Below are positions 8,509-16,895 of a stretch of DNA of 64,000 nt, one piece after another. The position numbers and the translations under genes were made by a program. Below the pieces are notes generated by a model. That model made no database searches. It was not told the origin of the DNA and worked only from the letters and a program-made list of their open reading frames with translations. Where the stretch lies: NCBI RefSeq assembly GCF_000720115.1, contig NZ_JOIR01000004.1, positions 1-64,000 of the forward strand, read 5' to 3'. Each line of letters begins with the position of its first letter. Positions within the stretch are counted from its first letter, which is position 1. Origin of the DNA: Streptomyces sp. NRRL F-2580 (lineage in GTDB: Bacteria; Actinomycetota; Actinomycetes; Streptomycetales; Streptomycetaceae).

Positions 8509-9396
8509 TCACTCCGCGGCGAGCGCCGCCGCCAGCTCCGCCTCGCGCTCGGACACCTGCGCCAGCAGCTGCTCCGCGATCTCCTCCAGCAGCCGGTCCG
8601 GGTCCTCGGGCGCCATCCGCAGCATCGACCCGATCGCGCTGTCCTCCAGCTCCCGGGCCACCAGCGCCAGCAGCTCCTTGCGCTGCGCCAGCCACTCCAG
8701 CCGGGCGTACAGCTCCTCGCTCTCGCTCGGCGCGGCCGCCTCCGGGGCCGGTCCGGCCGCCCACTCCTCGGCCAGCACGCGCAGCAGCTCCGCGTCGCCC
8801 CGCCCGTAGGCGGCGTTGACCCGCGCGATGAACGCGTCGCGCCGCTCCCGCTCCGCCTCCTCCTGGGCGAGGTCGGGGTGCGCCCGGCGGACCAGCTCGC
8901 GGTACAGGCGGCGGACCTCCTCCGTGGGCCGCACCCGCTCCGGCGGCCGCACGGGCCGGTCGGTGAGCATCGCGCCGGCGTCGTCGGAGATCCCGTCCGA
9001 GCCCAGCCAGTCGTGGAACAGCTCGTCCACGCCCGGCATCGGCATGACCAGCGAGCGTGCCTCCCGGGCCCGGCGCAGGTCCTCGGGGTCCCCGCTGCGG
9101 GCCGCCTTCGCCTCGGCGATCAGCGCGTCCAGCTCGTCGAGCCGCGAGTACATCGGGCCGAGCTTCTGGTGGTGCAGGCGGGAGAAGTTCTCCACCTCCA
9201 CGCGGAAGGTCTCGACCGCGATCTCGAACTCGATCAGCGCCTGCTCGGCGGCCCGTACGGCCCGCTCCAGGCGCGCCTCGGGGCGCTCGTCCGAGTGCTC
9301 GTCGGGGCGCGCCTCGGGGCGCTCCTCACCGGTGACGGAGGAGTCGCCGGAATCACCGGGGACTGTCTGCTCGGGCTGCTCGGTCTGCTCGCTCAC
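8509..9396 (-). CDS. J-domain-containing protein
   Basis: A 295-residue, strongly acidic and coiled-coil-rich protein. A J-like domain lies near residues 155-195 (EVRRLYRELVRRAHPDLAQ), with HPD as the DnaK-stimulating tripeptide. Long charged helices lie on both sides, for example near 35-95. The first 35 residues are Glu/Pro/Thr-rich and probably disordered. No zinc-finger or substrate domain of classical DnaJ is present, so it is a specialised co-chaperone or a degenerate J protein. Confidence 0.75.
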   Translation of the reverse strand: MSEQTEQPEQTVPGDSGDSSVTGEERPEARPDEHSDERPEARLERAVRAAEQALIEFEIAVETFRVEVENFSRLHHQKLGPMYSRLDELDALIAEAKAARSGDPEDLRRAREARSLVMPMPGVDELFHDWLGSDGISDDAGAMLTDRPVRPPERVRPTEEVRRLYRELVRRAHPDLAQEEAERERRDAFIARVNAAYGRGDAELLRVLAEEWAAGPAPEAAAPSESEELYARLEWLAQRKELLALVARELEDSAIGSMLRMAPEDPDRLLEEIAEQLLAQVSEREAELAAALAAE

Positions 9397-9444
9397 CCGG
9401 CCAGCCTACGGCCCGCCCGCGCGGGCGATACCCCCACCGGGGCT

Positions 9445-9468
9445 TCCCCCCGGCGCCGGCCGGGGGGA
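9445..9468 (-). terminator. GC-rich hairpin downstream of the DUF2252 gene
   Basis: TCCCCCCGG at 9445-9453 pairs perfectly with CCGGGGGGA at 9460-9468 around a 6-nt loop. It lies 37 bp past the DUF2252 stop on the minus strand and upstream of the J-domain gene. There is no T-run. Confidence 0.45.
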
Positions 9469-9504
9469 GGGACACCGGCCGCCGCGCGGCGGCCCGACGC
9501 CGTA

Positions 9505-10920
9505 CTAGACCCCGGGCTCCGCGGCGATCCGGCCCGCCCGCACCGCCGCCACCAGGTCGGCGTGGTCGGCCTCGGTCCGGTCGGCGTAGGCCACCGCGAA
9601 GGCCGCCATCGCCTCGTCCAGCTCCTCGTTCTTGCCGCAGTAGCCGGCCAGCAGCCGCGGGTCGGCGCTGTGCGCGTGCGCCCGGGCCAGCAGGGCGCCG
9701 GTCATCCGCCCGTAGTCGTCGATCTGGTCGGCGGTCAGCGCGGCCGGGTCCACGCTGCCCTTGCGGTTGCGGAACTGCCGGACCTGGAACGGCCGGCCCT
9801 CCACCGTGGTCCAGCCCAGCATGATGTCGGAGACCACCTGCATCCGCTTCTGCCCCGCGACCACCCGGCGGCCCTCGTGCTCCTCGGGCGGCGATACGAA
9901 GCCCAGCGCGGGCAGGTGCGGCAGCAGCACCGAGGGCCGGGCCTCCTTCACCTGGAGCACCAGCGCCTCGCCCCGGTGGTCCAGCAGCAGCACCACGTAC
10001 GAGCGGGTGCCGACGCTCCCGGTCCCCACCACGCGGAAGGCCACGTCCTGGATCGCGTACCGGGCCAGCAGCGGCAGCCGGTCGCCCTGCAGCGTCCTGA
10101 GGTAGGGACCGAGCGAGGCCGCCACGGCCGCCGCCTCCCCGTCGCCGACCCGGCGCAGCACGGGCAGCGCGTCGACGAAGCGCAGCCCGCCGTCCGGCCC
10201 CGTCCGCGTGGACTTGGCGGCGAACCGGGCGGAGGTGTTGTTGCGGGCCTTCTCCGAGACCCGCTCCAGCGTGCCCAGCAGGTCCCGGGCGTCGGTGTGC
10301 GAGACGAGTTCCTCGTCCGCGATGGCGTTCCACGCGTCGAGGGCGGGCAGCTTGGCCAGCAGCCGCATGGTCCGCCGGTAGGCGCCCACCGAGTCCAGCG
10401 CGGCCGCCCGGCAGGTGCCCTCGTCCGCGCCGGCCACCCGGCCGGCCAGCACCAGCGAGGTCGCCAGCCGCTTGACGTCCCATTCCCACGGGCCGAACAC
10501 GGTCTCGTCGAAGTCGTTCAGGTCGATGACGAGCCGCCCCTGGGCGTCCCCGTAGAGGCCGAAGTTCGCCGCGTGGGCGTCGCCGCAGATCTGCGCGCCG
10601 ATCCCGGTCACGGGGCCGCCCGACAGGTCGTGGGCCATCAGCCCGGCCGCCCCGCGCAGGAACGCGAAGGGGTTCGCGGCCATCCGGCCCACCCGTATGG
10701 GAGTCAGCTCGGCGACCCGCCCCGCGTTGGACTCCTCCACCGCCCGGACCGCGTCCGGCCGCCCGGCCGGCGCCGCGAAGCCGGCGTGCGCCGACCGCGG
10801 CACGCGCACGCGCAGCGCCCTGCCCTCCGCCTTGGGCGAACCCGCCGCCGATCGCGGCGCGAAGCCCGCCACGTCCGGAATCCGCTGCCCCGCTACCGCC
10901 GCCATCGGCGCCGCCCCCAC
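9505..10920 (-). CDS. DUF2252 family protein
   Basis: A 471-residue protein of the DUF2252 family, a kinase-like fold of unknown role. Typical segments are RMAANPFAFLRGAAGLMAHDL, ICGDAHAANFGLYGDAQG (HxxN catalytic-loop-like), LNDFDETVFGPWEWDVKRLA (DFD-like) and a C-terminal ARAHAHSADP. The GTG at 10920 was kept; an ATG at 10905 is an alternative. It stands alone, with a hairpin after it. Whether it phosphorylates anything is not known. Confidence 0.8.
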   Translation of the reverse strand: MGAAPMAAVAGQRIPDVAGFAPRSAAGSPKAEGRALRVRVPRSAHAGFAAPAGRPDAVRAVEESNAGRVAELTPIRVGRMAANPFAFLRGAAGLMAHDLSGGPVTGIGAQICGDAHAANFGLYGDAQGRLVIDLNDFDETVFGPWEWDVKRLATSLVLAGRVAGADEGTCRAAALDSVGAYRRTMRLLAKLPALDAWNAIADEELVSHTDARDLLGTLERVSEKARNNTSARFAAKSTRTGPDGGLRFVDALPVLRRVGDGEAAAVAASLGPYLRTLQGDRLPLLARYAIQDVAFRVVGTGSVGTRSYVVLLLDHRGEALVLQVKEARPSVLLPHLPALGFVSPPEEHEGRRVVAGQKRMQVVSDIMLGWTTVEGRPFQVRQFRNRKGSVDPAALTADQIDDYGRMTGALLARAHAHSADPRLLAGYCGKNEELDEAMAAFAVAYADRTEADHADLVAAVRAGRIAAEPGV

Positions 10921-10957
10921 CCGTTCATCGATCGTTTCTCGAACGGGCTGACCGTAT

Positions 10958-11617
10958 CTACAGCCCGGCGTCCCTGGCCAGCAGTGCGGCCTGGACCCGG
11001 TTCTCGCAGCCCAGCTTCGCCAGAATGCGGCTGACGTACGTCTTCACGGTCGCCTCGCTCATGTGCAGCCGCCGGGCCGCTTCCGCGTTGGACAGCCCCT
11101 CGCCCAGCAGCGCCAGCACGCCGCGCTCCCGCTCGCTCAGCTCCGCCACCTGCCGCCGGGCCTCCTCGCCGCGCGCGGCGGCCTTCCCCGACGCCAGCTG
11201 GTCCACGACGTGCCGGGTGGCCCCCGGCGAGAGGTACGCGTCCCCGGCCGCGGCGGCCCGGACGGCACCGATCAGCTCGCCCGGCGCCGAGTCCTTCAGC
11301 AGGAACCCCGCGCCGCCCTGGCCCAGCGCCCGCAGCACGTTCTCCTTCTCGCCGAAGGTGGTCAGGATCAGCGCGCGCACCTCCGGCGCGGCCCGCCGCA
11401 GTTCCGCCAGCGCCGTCAGCCCGTCCATCACCGGCATCTGGATGTCGAGCAGCATCACGGCGGGCGCGTGGGAGCGGGCCAGTTCCACCGCCTCCCGGCC
11501 GTTCGCGGCCTCCGCGACGACCTCGATGTCCGGCGCCGAGGTCAGGATCATCCTGATCCCGGCCCGGATCAGCGGCTCGTCGTCGGCGATCACCACGCGG
11601 ATCACTTCGGCTGTCAC
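10958..11617 (-). CDS. NarL/LuxR-type response regulator
   Basis: A 219-residue two-component regulator. The receiver domain (residues 1-125) has acidic pocket DDEP, phosphoacceptor aspartate in LLDIQMPVMDG and the lysine in LLKDSAPGEL. A C-terminal LuxR helix-turn-helix follows (ELSERERGVLALLGEGLSNA near 150). The GTG at 11615-11617 lies 8 bp after the histidine kinase stop, so the pair is one operon and a cognate pair. Target genes are not evident. Confidence 0.9.
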   Translation of the reverse strand: MTAEVIRVVIADDEPLIRAGIRMILTSAPDIEVVAEAANGREAVELARSHAPAVMLLDIQMPVMDGLTALAELRRAAPEVRALILTTFGEKENVLRALGQGGAGFLLKDSAPGELIGAVRAAAAGDAYLSPGATRHVVDQLASGKAAARGEEARRQVAELSERERGVLALLGEGLSNAEAARRLHMSEATVKTYVSRILAKLGCENRVQAALLARDAGL

Positions 11618-11625
11618 CCGTGCTC

Positions 11626-13314
11626 CTACTGCTTGACCTCGTAGACCTGCTTGTCGACGAGCTTGCCGTCCTGGAAGCAGAACCGGAAAACCAGGTCCGT
11701 GCCCCAGCTCCCCGACGACTCCTCGGCCAGCAGGGCCAGGCACTCCGACCCCGGCGGCCTGGCCGGCCCCTTGCGCACCGCTCCCGCCGTCATGAAGCTC
11801 TCGCCGCTCGGCAGCCGGTCGCGGACGGACTGCTCCGACTCGCCCACGTGCACGGCGTCGTACTCGTCCCGGCCGATCATCGCGTCGCCCGCCGAGTCCA
11901 CCAGCAGCACCACTCCGGCGCCGAGCACGATCACCAGCAGCACCACCGCCGCGAAGGCGATCCCGCAGCCCACCGCGACGCCGCCGGTCCGGCTGCGCAC
12001 CCGTACGGCCAGCTCCTTGTCCACCGCCGCCCAGTCCATCGGCTGCTCCCCGGCCGGCGCGTGCGTCTGCGCGTGGGCCCGCTGCCCGAAGTCGTCGGCC
12101 ACGTCCTCCACCCCGGCCGGCTCGGTCCCGTACGGGAGCACCCCGGCCACCCGGAACCCGCCGCCCTCGGTGGCGCCCGCGTGCACCATCCCGCCGACCA
12201 GCCGCGCCCGCTCGCGCAGCCCCGTCAGACCCTGCCCGCCCGAGACCACCCCAGGGTCCGCCGGACCGGCCGCCGGACCGTTGGCGATCTCCACCACCAG
12301 CGAGTCGTCCTCGTACCGCAGCTCGACGGCGATCGGCGCACCCGGAGCGTGCTTGTACGCGTTCGTCAGGGCCTCCTGGACGATCCGGTACGCGGCGTGG
12401 TCGCACGCCGCGACCAGCGGCCTGGGCTGCCCCGACGTGGTCAGCCGTACGTCGGTGCCCGAGCCGCGCGCCGCCTCCACGACCCCCGGGATCCCGGCCA
12501 CGCCGCGCGCCGCGGGCTGGGCCTCCTCCACCGGCGCGGGCGCCTCCACGCCGTCGCGCAGGATGCCGACGACCTCGCGCAGTTCGTGCATCGCGGCCAC
12601 CGAGGCCTGCCGCAGCACGCCCACCGCCTCGCGCTGACGGCCGGTGAGTTCCGGATCCACCTCCAGCGCCCCGGTGTGCACGGAGATCAGGGCGAGTTGG
12701 TGCCCCAGGCTGTCGTGCATGTCCTGGGCGATGCGCTGCCGCTCGCGCAGCCTCGCCTGCCCGGCGACCATGGCCCGCTCGCGCAGCAGCTGTCCGTTGC
12801 GCTCGTGGAGCGCCCGCAGCAGGGTGCGCCGCTGCGACCAGTACCGGCTGGCCAGACCCGGCATCACGATCATGGCCAGGAACATCAGCGTGGAGAACAC
12901 GATCACCAGCACCGGCTGCATCTGCGCCGACTGGTCCGCCACGCTGGCACCGACCGCCGCGACGAAGGCCAGCGCGAAGGCGGCCACCGCCCGGCCCACC
13001 CCGACGATCCGCCGCCCCGCCGACCAGGCCAGCAGCGGCGTGATGAAGAACGTCCCCGGGAGGAGGGCGCCCACCGCCGAGGCGACCACGAGCGCGGTCC
13101 CCGGCAGCCGCCGGCGCATCAGGGTCAGCGCCACCACGACCACGGAGCCCGCGAGCATCCGCGGACCGGACCCGTCACTGAGCTCGTCGACGCCCAGCCC
13201 GAGGACGGCCAGCACCCCGCCGACCGCCAGGTCCGTCGCCAGCATCCGCCGGGTCCACGGCTCCGGCCCCCTCAGCCAGTCCCATCCCGCCCGCGTCTTC
13301 GCCTTCACATCCAC
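11626..13314 (-). CDS. Sensor histidine kinase with an extra C-terminal membrane domain
   Basis: A 562-residue kinase. Residues 1-160 hold about five membrane helices. A HisKA_3 dimerisation helix has the phospho-histidine in AQDMHDSLGHQLALI, and an HATPase domain follows with GQGLTGLRERARLVGG. Unusually, the chain continues with another membrane helix (VAVGCGIAFAAVVLLVIVLG) and about 90 residues predicted outside the cell. GTG at 13314 was chosen because it directly precedes the charged start DVKAKTRAGW; earlier codons are low complexity. It is co-transcribed with the response regulator. Confidence 0.85.
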   Translation of the reverse strand: MDVKAKTRAGWDWLRGPEPWTRRMLATDLAVGGVLAVLGLGVDELSDGSGPRMLAGSVVVVALTLMRRRLPGTALVVASAVGALLPGTFFITPLLAWSAGRRIVGVGRAVAAFALAFVAAVGASVADQSAQMQPVLVIVFSTLMFLAMIVMPGLASRYWSQRRTLLRALHERNGQLLRERAMVAGQARLRERQRIAQDMHDSLGHQLALISVHTGALEVDPELTGRQREAVGVLRQASVAAMHELREVVGILRDGVEAPAPVEEAQPAARGVAGIPGVVEAARGSGTDVRLTTSGQPRPLVAACDHAAYRIVQEALTNAYKHAPGAPIAVELRYEDDSLVVEIANGPAAGPADPGVVSGGQGLTGLRERARLVGGMVHAGATEGGGFRVAGVLPYGTEPAGVEDVADDFGQRAHAQTHAPAGEQPMDWAAVDKELAVRVRSRTGGVAVGCGIAFAAVVLLVIVLGAGVVLLVDSAGDAMIGRDEYDAVHVGESEQSVRDRLPSGESFMTAGAVRKGPARPPGSECLALLAEESSGSWGTDLVFRFCFQDGKLVDKQVYEVKQ

Positions 13315-13520
13315 CCGCCCGACCCTAGACACCCGTCCCCCGCCCGACTGCCCTCTTTCGTCGCCCCCGTCCCGACGAAAGTCGAACCTGGGCGGCGACT
13401 TCGACGACGTGTCCTGGATCACCCCCGGCACGGCGGCAGAAGTCACCGGGGGAAACAGAAGTGACGGGGAAACACGAAACGGCCGTCACCGCTTTCGCAG
13501 TGACGACCGTCTCGTCGATG

Positions 13521-13603
13521 TGGGCGAGGGGGGATTTGAACCCCCACGTCCCGAAGGACACTGGCACCTGAAGCCAGCGCGTCTGCCGTTCCGCCACTCG
13601 CCC
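13521..13603 (-). tRNA. tRNA-Leu (anticodon CAG)
   Basis: Read on the minus strand, a 7-bp acceptor stem GGGCGAG/CTCGCCC closes the cloverleaf. The anticodon stem CTGGC/GCCAG encloses TTCAGGT with CAG in the middle. A long variable arm (TGTCCTTCGGGACGT) marks it as a class II leucine tRNA, and the T-arm is GGGGGTTCAAATCCCCC. The discriminator is A, and CCA is not encoded. Confidence 0.97.
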
Positions 13604-13786
13604 GAGCAGCGTCCCAGTGGTTCTTCCCTTTCGGGCCGTTCCCCTGGCGACGTCGAAACATTAGCACGGTGAGCGGGGTGGTTTGAAATCGCTTTCCCGC
13701 CGCCCCCGCAGCCCGCCGTGGACGGCCCCTCCCGCACTCCGCTCCCGGTGCGGGACACTGTTCCTGCGACGCCCCTACGATCCCTT

Positions 13787-13810
13787 GTGAGGACCAACAC
13801 TCGTCCTCAC
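13787..13810. promoter_or_regulatory. 8-bp perfect inverted repeat upstream of fhaA
   Basis: GTGAGGAC (13787-13794) and GTCCTCAC (13803-13810) are separated by 8 bp, 86 bp before the fhaA start. It may be an operator or a 5' leader hairpin. The rest of the 293-bp gap between the tRNA and fhaA shows no gene; a GGAGGAGG-type ribosome site precedes the ATG at 13897. Confidence 0.4.
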
Positions 13811-13896
13811 AGGAGCGACGGGGAACCACTGGAATCTGCCACGCGTGGATACGATCAGTAAGCAGTACAGGGCGACAACGACGGAGGAGGTGCCCC

Positions 13897-14754
13897 ATGG
13901 GAGTTCTGAAGCGGTTCGAGCAGCGACTCGAAGGTCTGGTGAACGGCACCTTCGCCAAGGTGTTCAAGTCCGAGGTCCAGCCGGTGGAGATCGCCGGAGC
14001 CCTCCAGCGGGAGTGCGACAACAACGCCACCATCTGGAACCGCGAGCGGACCGTCGTCCCCAACGACTTCATCGTCGAGCTCAGCGCCGGTGACTACGAC
14101 CGCCTGAGCCCCTACTCCGGGCAGCTCGGCGACGAGCTCGCGGGCCTCGTCCGCGACTACGCCAAGCAGCAGCGCTACAGCTTCATGGGCCCCATCAAGG
14201 TCGACCTGGAGAAGGCCGACGACCTCGACACCGGGCTCTACCGGGTCCGCAGCCGCACCCTCGCCTCCAGCACCTCCCAGCCGCAGGCAGGGCCGGCCTC
14301 ACCGCAGGGCGGCTACGGCTACCCGCCGGAGAACCAGCCGCAGGGCGGATACGGCTATCCGCCGGTCGCCGCCCCGCCCATGCCCAGTGCACCGCCGCCC
14401 GGCGGCGCGGGCCCGCGCAGGCCCGCCCCCGGCGGACCCGCCGGACCGGCGCCCGCGGCCGGCTCGGGCGGCCCCCGGCGGCACTGGATCGAGATCAACG
14501 GCACCCGCCACCAGATCTCGCGTCCCACGCTCGTACTCGGCCGAAGCACGGAAGCCGACGTGCGGATCGACGACCCCGGCGTATCCCGCCGGCACTGTGA
14601 GATCCGGACCGGAACGCCCTCGACGATCCAGGATCTCGGGTCCACCAACGGCATCGTGGTGGACGGGCAGCACACCACCCGCGCTACGCTCCGCGACGGC
14701 TCGCGGATCGTCGTGGGCAGCACCACCATCATTTACCGGCAAGCCGAAGGGTGA
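13897..14754 (+). CDS. fhaA: FhaA: DUF3662 plus FHA domain protein
   Basis: A 285-residue protein. The N-terminal DUF3662 domain (residues 1-120) begins MGVLKRFEQRLEGLVNGTFA. A Pro/Gly/Tyr-rich linker follows with repeated QGGYGYPPE-like units, then a C-terminal FHA domain with LVLGRSTEADVRIDD, VSRRHCEI and DLGSTNGIVVDG for binding phosphothreonine. In mycobacteria FhaA docks onto phosphorylated partners such as the MurJ system and PknB. It opens the fhaA-fhaB-pstP-SEDS-pbpA-pknB block. Confidence 0.95.
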   Translation: MGVLKRFEQRLEGLVNGTFAKVFKSEVQPVEIAGALQRECDNNATIWNRERTVVPNDFIVELSAGDYDRLSPYSGQLGDELAGLVRDYAKQQRYSFMGPIKVDLEKADDLDTGLYRVRSRTLASSTSQPQAGPASPQGGYGYPPENQPQGGYGYPPVAAPPMPSAPPPGGAGPRRPAPGGPAGPAPAAGSGGPRRHWIEINGTRHQISRPTLVLGRSTEADVRIDDPGVSRRHCEIRTGTPSTIQDLGSTNGIVVDGQHTTRATLRDGSRIVVGSTTIIYRQAEG

Positions 14755-14764
14755 AGCGGGGGCA

Positions 14765-15262
14765 ATGTCAGAGCTGACCCTGACGGTCATGCGGTTGGGT
14801 TTCCTAGCCGTTCTGTGGCTGTTCGTCATCGTGGCCGTCCAGGTCATCCGCAGCGATCTCTTCGGGACGAGAGTGACCCAGCGCGGCTCCCGCCGCGGTG
14901 GGTCCACGGGCGCCCCGCAGCAGGCGGGCCGCCAGGCCGCGCCTCCGCAGCAGCGCCAGCGCCGCGGTGCGCCCACCAAGCTCGTCGTGTCCGAGGGCAC
15001 CCTCACGGGAACCACGGTGGCCCTCGCCGGCCAGACGATCACGCTGGGCCGCGCCCACGACTCCACGATCGTGCTGGACGACGACTACGCGTCCAGCCGC
15101 CATGCCAGGATCTATCCCGACCGTGACGGCCAGTGGATCGTCGAGGATCTCGGGTCCACCAACGGCACGTATCTCGACCGGACCCGGCTGACCACCCCGA
15201 CGCCCATTCCGCCGGGCGCACCGATCCGCATCGGCAAGACCGTCATCGAGCTGCGGAAGTAG
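14765..15262 (+). CDS. fhaB: FhaB: membrane-anchored FHA domain protein
   Basis: A 165-residue protein with an N-terminal membrane helix (VMRLGFLAVLWLFVIVAVQV), a basic Arg/Gln/Gly-rich linker and a C-terminal FHA domain (ITLGRAHDSTIVLDD, SSRHARIY, DLGSTNGTYLD). It starts 10 bp after fhaA. In related actinobacteria (FhaB/FipA) it is phosphorylated by PknA/PknB-type kinases and links them to division and wall synthesis. Confidence 0.95.
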   Translation: MSELTLTVMRLGFLAVLWLFVIVAVQVIRSDLFGTRVTQRGSRRGGSTGAPQQAGRQAAPPQQRQRRGAPTKLVVSEGTLTGTTVALAGQTITLGRAHDSTIVLDDDYASSRHARIYPDRDGQWIVEDLGSTNGTYLDRTRLTTPTPIPPGAPIRIGKTVIELRK

Positions 15263-15355
15263 TACGAGAATGAGCGAGCGGAGCGAGCGCGCGACGGCGA
15301 TCCGTCCCACCGTGGACACGGACACGCGCGCGCTCCCGACCGGAGGGTGGGCAGT

Positions 15356-16861
15356 GTGGCTCGAGACCGGTTGTACCCGGAGCCGACCGGCGAGGTGCGC
15401 ATGAGTCTGTCCCTGCGGTTCGCCGCCGGATCACACAAGGGCATGATCCGCGAGGGGAACGAGGACTCCGGCTACGCCGGCCCCCGTCTCCTCGCGATCG
15501 CCGACGGCATGGGAGGCCAGGCCGCCGGCGAGGTCGCGAGCTCCGAGGTGATCTCCACCCTCGTGCAGCTCGACGACGACGTCCCGGGCTCCGACATCCT
15601 CACCTCCCTCGCCACCGCCGTGCAGCGGGCCAACGACCAGCTGCGCGTCATGGTCGAGGAGGACCCCCAGCTCGAGGGCATGGGGACCACCCTGACCGCC
15701 CTGCTGTGGACCGGTCAGCGCCTCGGCCTCGTCCACGTCGGCGACTCCCGCGCCTACCTGCTCCGCGATGGCGTCCTCACCCAGATCACCCAGGACCACA
15801 CCTGGGTGCAGCGCCTCGTCGACGAGGGCCGCATCACGGAAGAGGAAGCCACCACCCACCCGCAGCGCTCCCTGCTGATGCGCGCGCTGGGCAGCGGCGA
15901 CATCGTCGAACCCGACCTCTCCATCCGTGAGGTCCGGGCCGGCGACCGCTACCTGATCTGCTCCGACGGGCTCTCCGGCGTCGTCTCGCACCAGACCCTG
16001 GAAGAGACCCTCGCCGACTACCACGGCCCCCGCGAGACCGTGCAGTCGCTGATCCAGCTGGCGCTGCGCGGCGGCGGACCCGACAACATCACGTGCATCG
16101 TCGCCGACGTCCTCGACACCGACAGCGGCGACACCCTCGCCGCCCAGGTCAGCGACACCCCGGTGGTCGTCGGCGCGGTCGCCGAGAACCAGCACCAGCT
16201 CTTCGACGGCGGCAACGCCATGCAGACGCCGGCCGGCCGGGCCTCGGGCCTCGGCCGCCAGGCCCCGCCCCCCGCCGGTGCCTTCGGCCCCCCCGGCAGC
16301 GGCGACGCCCCCGGCTACGGGTACTCCGAGCAGGGCCAGCGCGGCGGCGGTTACGGCAGCTTCGGCGAAGCCGACGGCTACGACGGCGACTCCGGCTACG
16401 AGGACACGTACGACCACCCCCGCAGGCGCCGCAGCAAAGGGCGCAAGTGGACCACCCGTACGCTGATCCTGCTCATCGTCATCGGCGTCATCGGCGGCGG
16501 CCTGTACGCCGGCTGGCGCTGGACCCAGACCCAGTTCTACGTCGGCAAGAAGGGCGAGCACGTCGCGCTCTTCCGCGGCATCAGCCCGAAGCTCGGCCCG
16601 CTGGAGCTCTCCAAGGTGGAGACCGACCGCCCCGACATCGAACTGAAGTACCTGCCGCCCTTCAAGCGGAAGCTGGTCGAGGCCACCATCAGCGAAGGCA
16701 GCCTCGACGTCGCCAAGAGGAAGCTCGACGACCTCGGCGTCCAGGCCTCCGCCTGCAAGAAGGACGAAGAGCGCCGCAACGCCGAGGCGCAGAACACTCC
16801 GACACCCGGTCCCAGCCTGACTCCCGAGGAGCAGCAGCTGGTCGGCCTGTGCGGGAAGTAG
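15356..16861 (+). CDS. pstP: PstP-type PP2C Ser/Thr phosphatase
   Basis: A 501-residue protein. The N-terminal PP2C domain (about residues 17-255) has metal-binding segments REGNEDSGY, AIADGMGGQAAGE, HVGDSRAYLL, ICSDGLSGVV and GGPDNITCIV. A Gly/Tyr-rich linker, one membrane helix near residue 365 (TLILLIVIGVIGGGLYAGW) and an external C-terminal part follow. The GTG at 15356 has GGAGGG 8 nt upstream; an ATG at 15401 is the alternative. It reverses the action of PknB on the FHA and wall-synthesis proteins. Confidence 0.93.
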   Translation: MARDRLYPEPTGEVRMSLSLRFAAGSHKGMIREGNEDSGYAGPRLLAIADGMGGQAAGEVASSEVISTLVQLDDDVPGSDILTSLATAVQRANDQLRVMVEEDPQLEGMGTTLTALLWTGQRLGLVHVGDSRAYLLRDGVLTQITQDHTWVQRLVDEGRITEEEATTHPQRSLLMRALGSGDIVEPDLSIREVRAGDRYLICSDGLSGVVSHQTLEETLADYHGPRETVQSLIQLALRGGGPDNITCIVADVLDTDSGDTLAAQVSDTPVVVGAVAENQHQLFDGGNAMQTPAGRASGLGRQAPPPAGAFGPPGSGDAPGYGYSEQGQRGGGYGSFGEADGYDGDSGYEDTYDHPRRRRSKGRKWTTRTLILLIVIGVIGGGLYAGWRWTQTQFYVGKKGEHVALFRGISPKLGPLELSKVETDRPDIELKYLPPFKRKLVEATISEGSLDVAKRKLDDLGVQASACKKDEERRNAEAQNTPTPGPSLTPEEQQLVGLCGK

Positions 16862-16895
16862 CAGTCATACGCGGGCGCAGGGGGCCTGCCACACC

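Noticed and set aside
13325..13597. Small coding frames across the tRNA-Leu region
   Set aside because: They overlap a complete tRNA cloverleaf and show no family resemblance.
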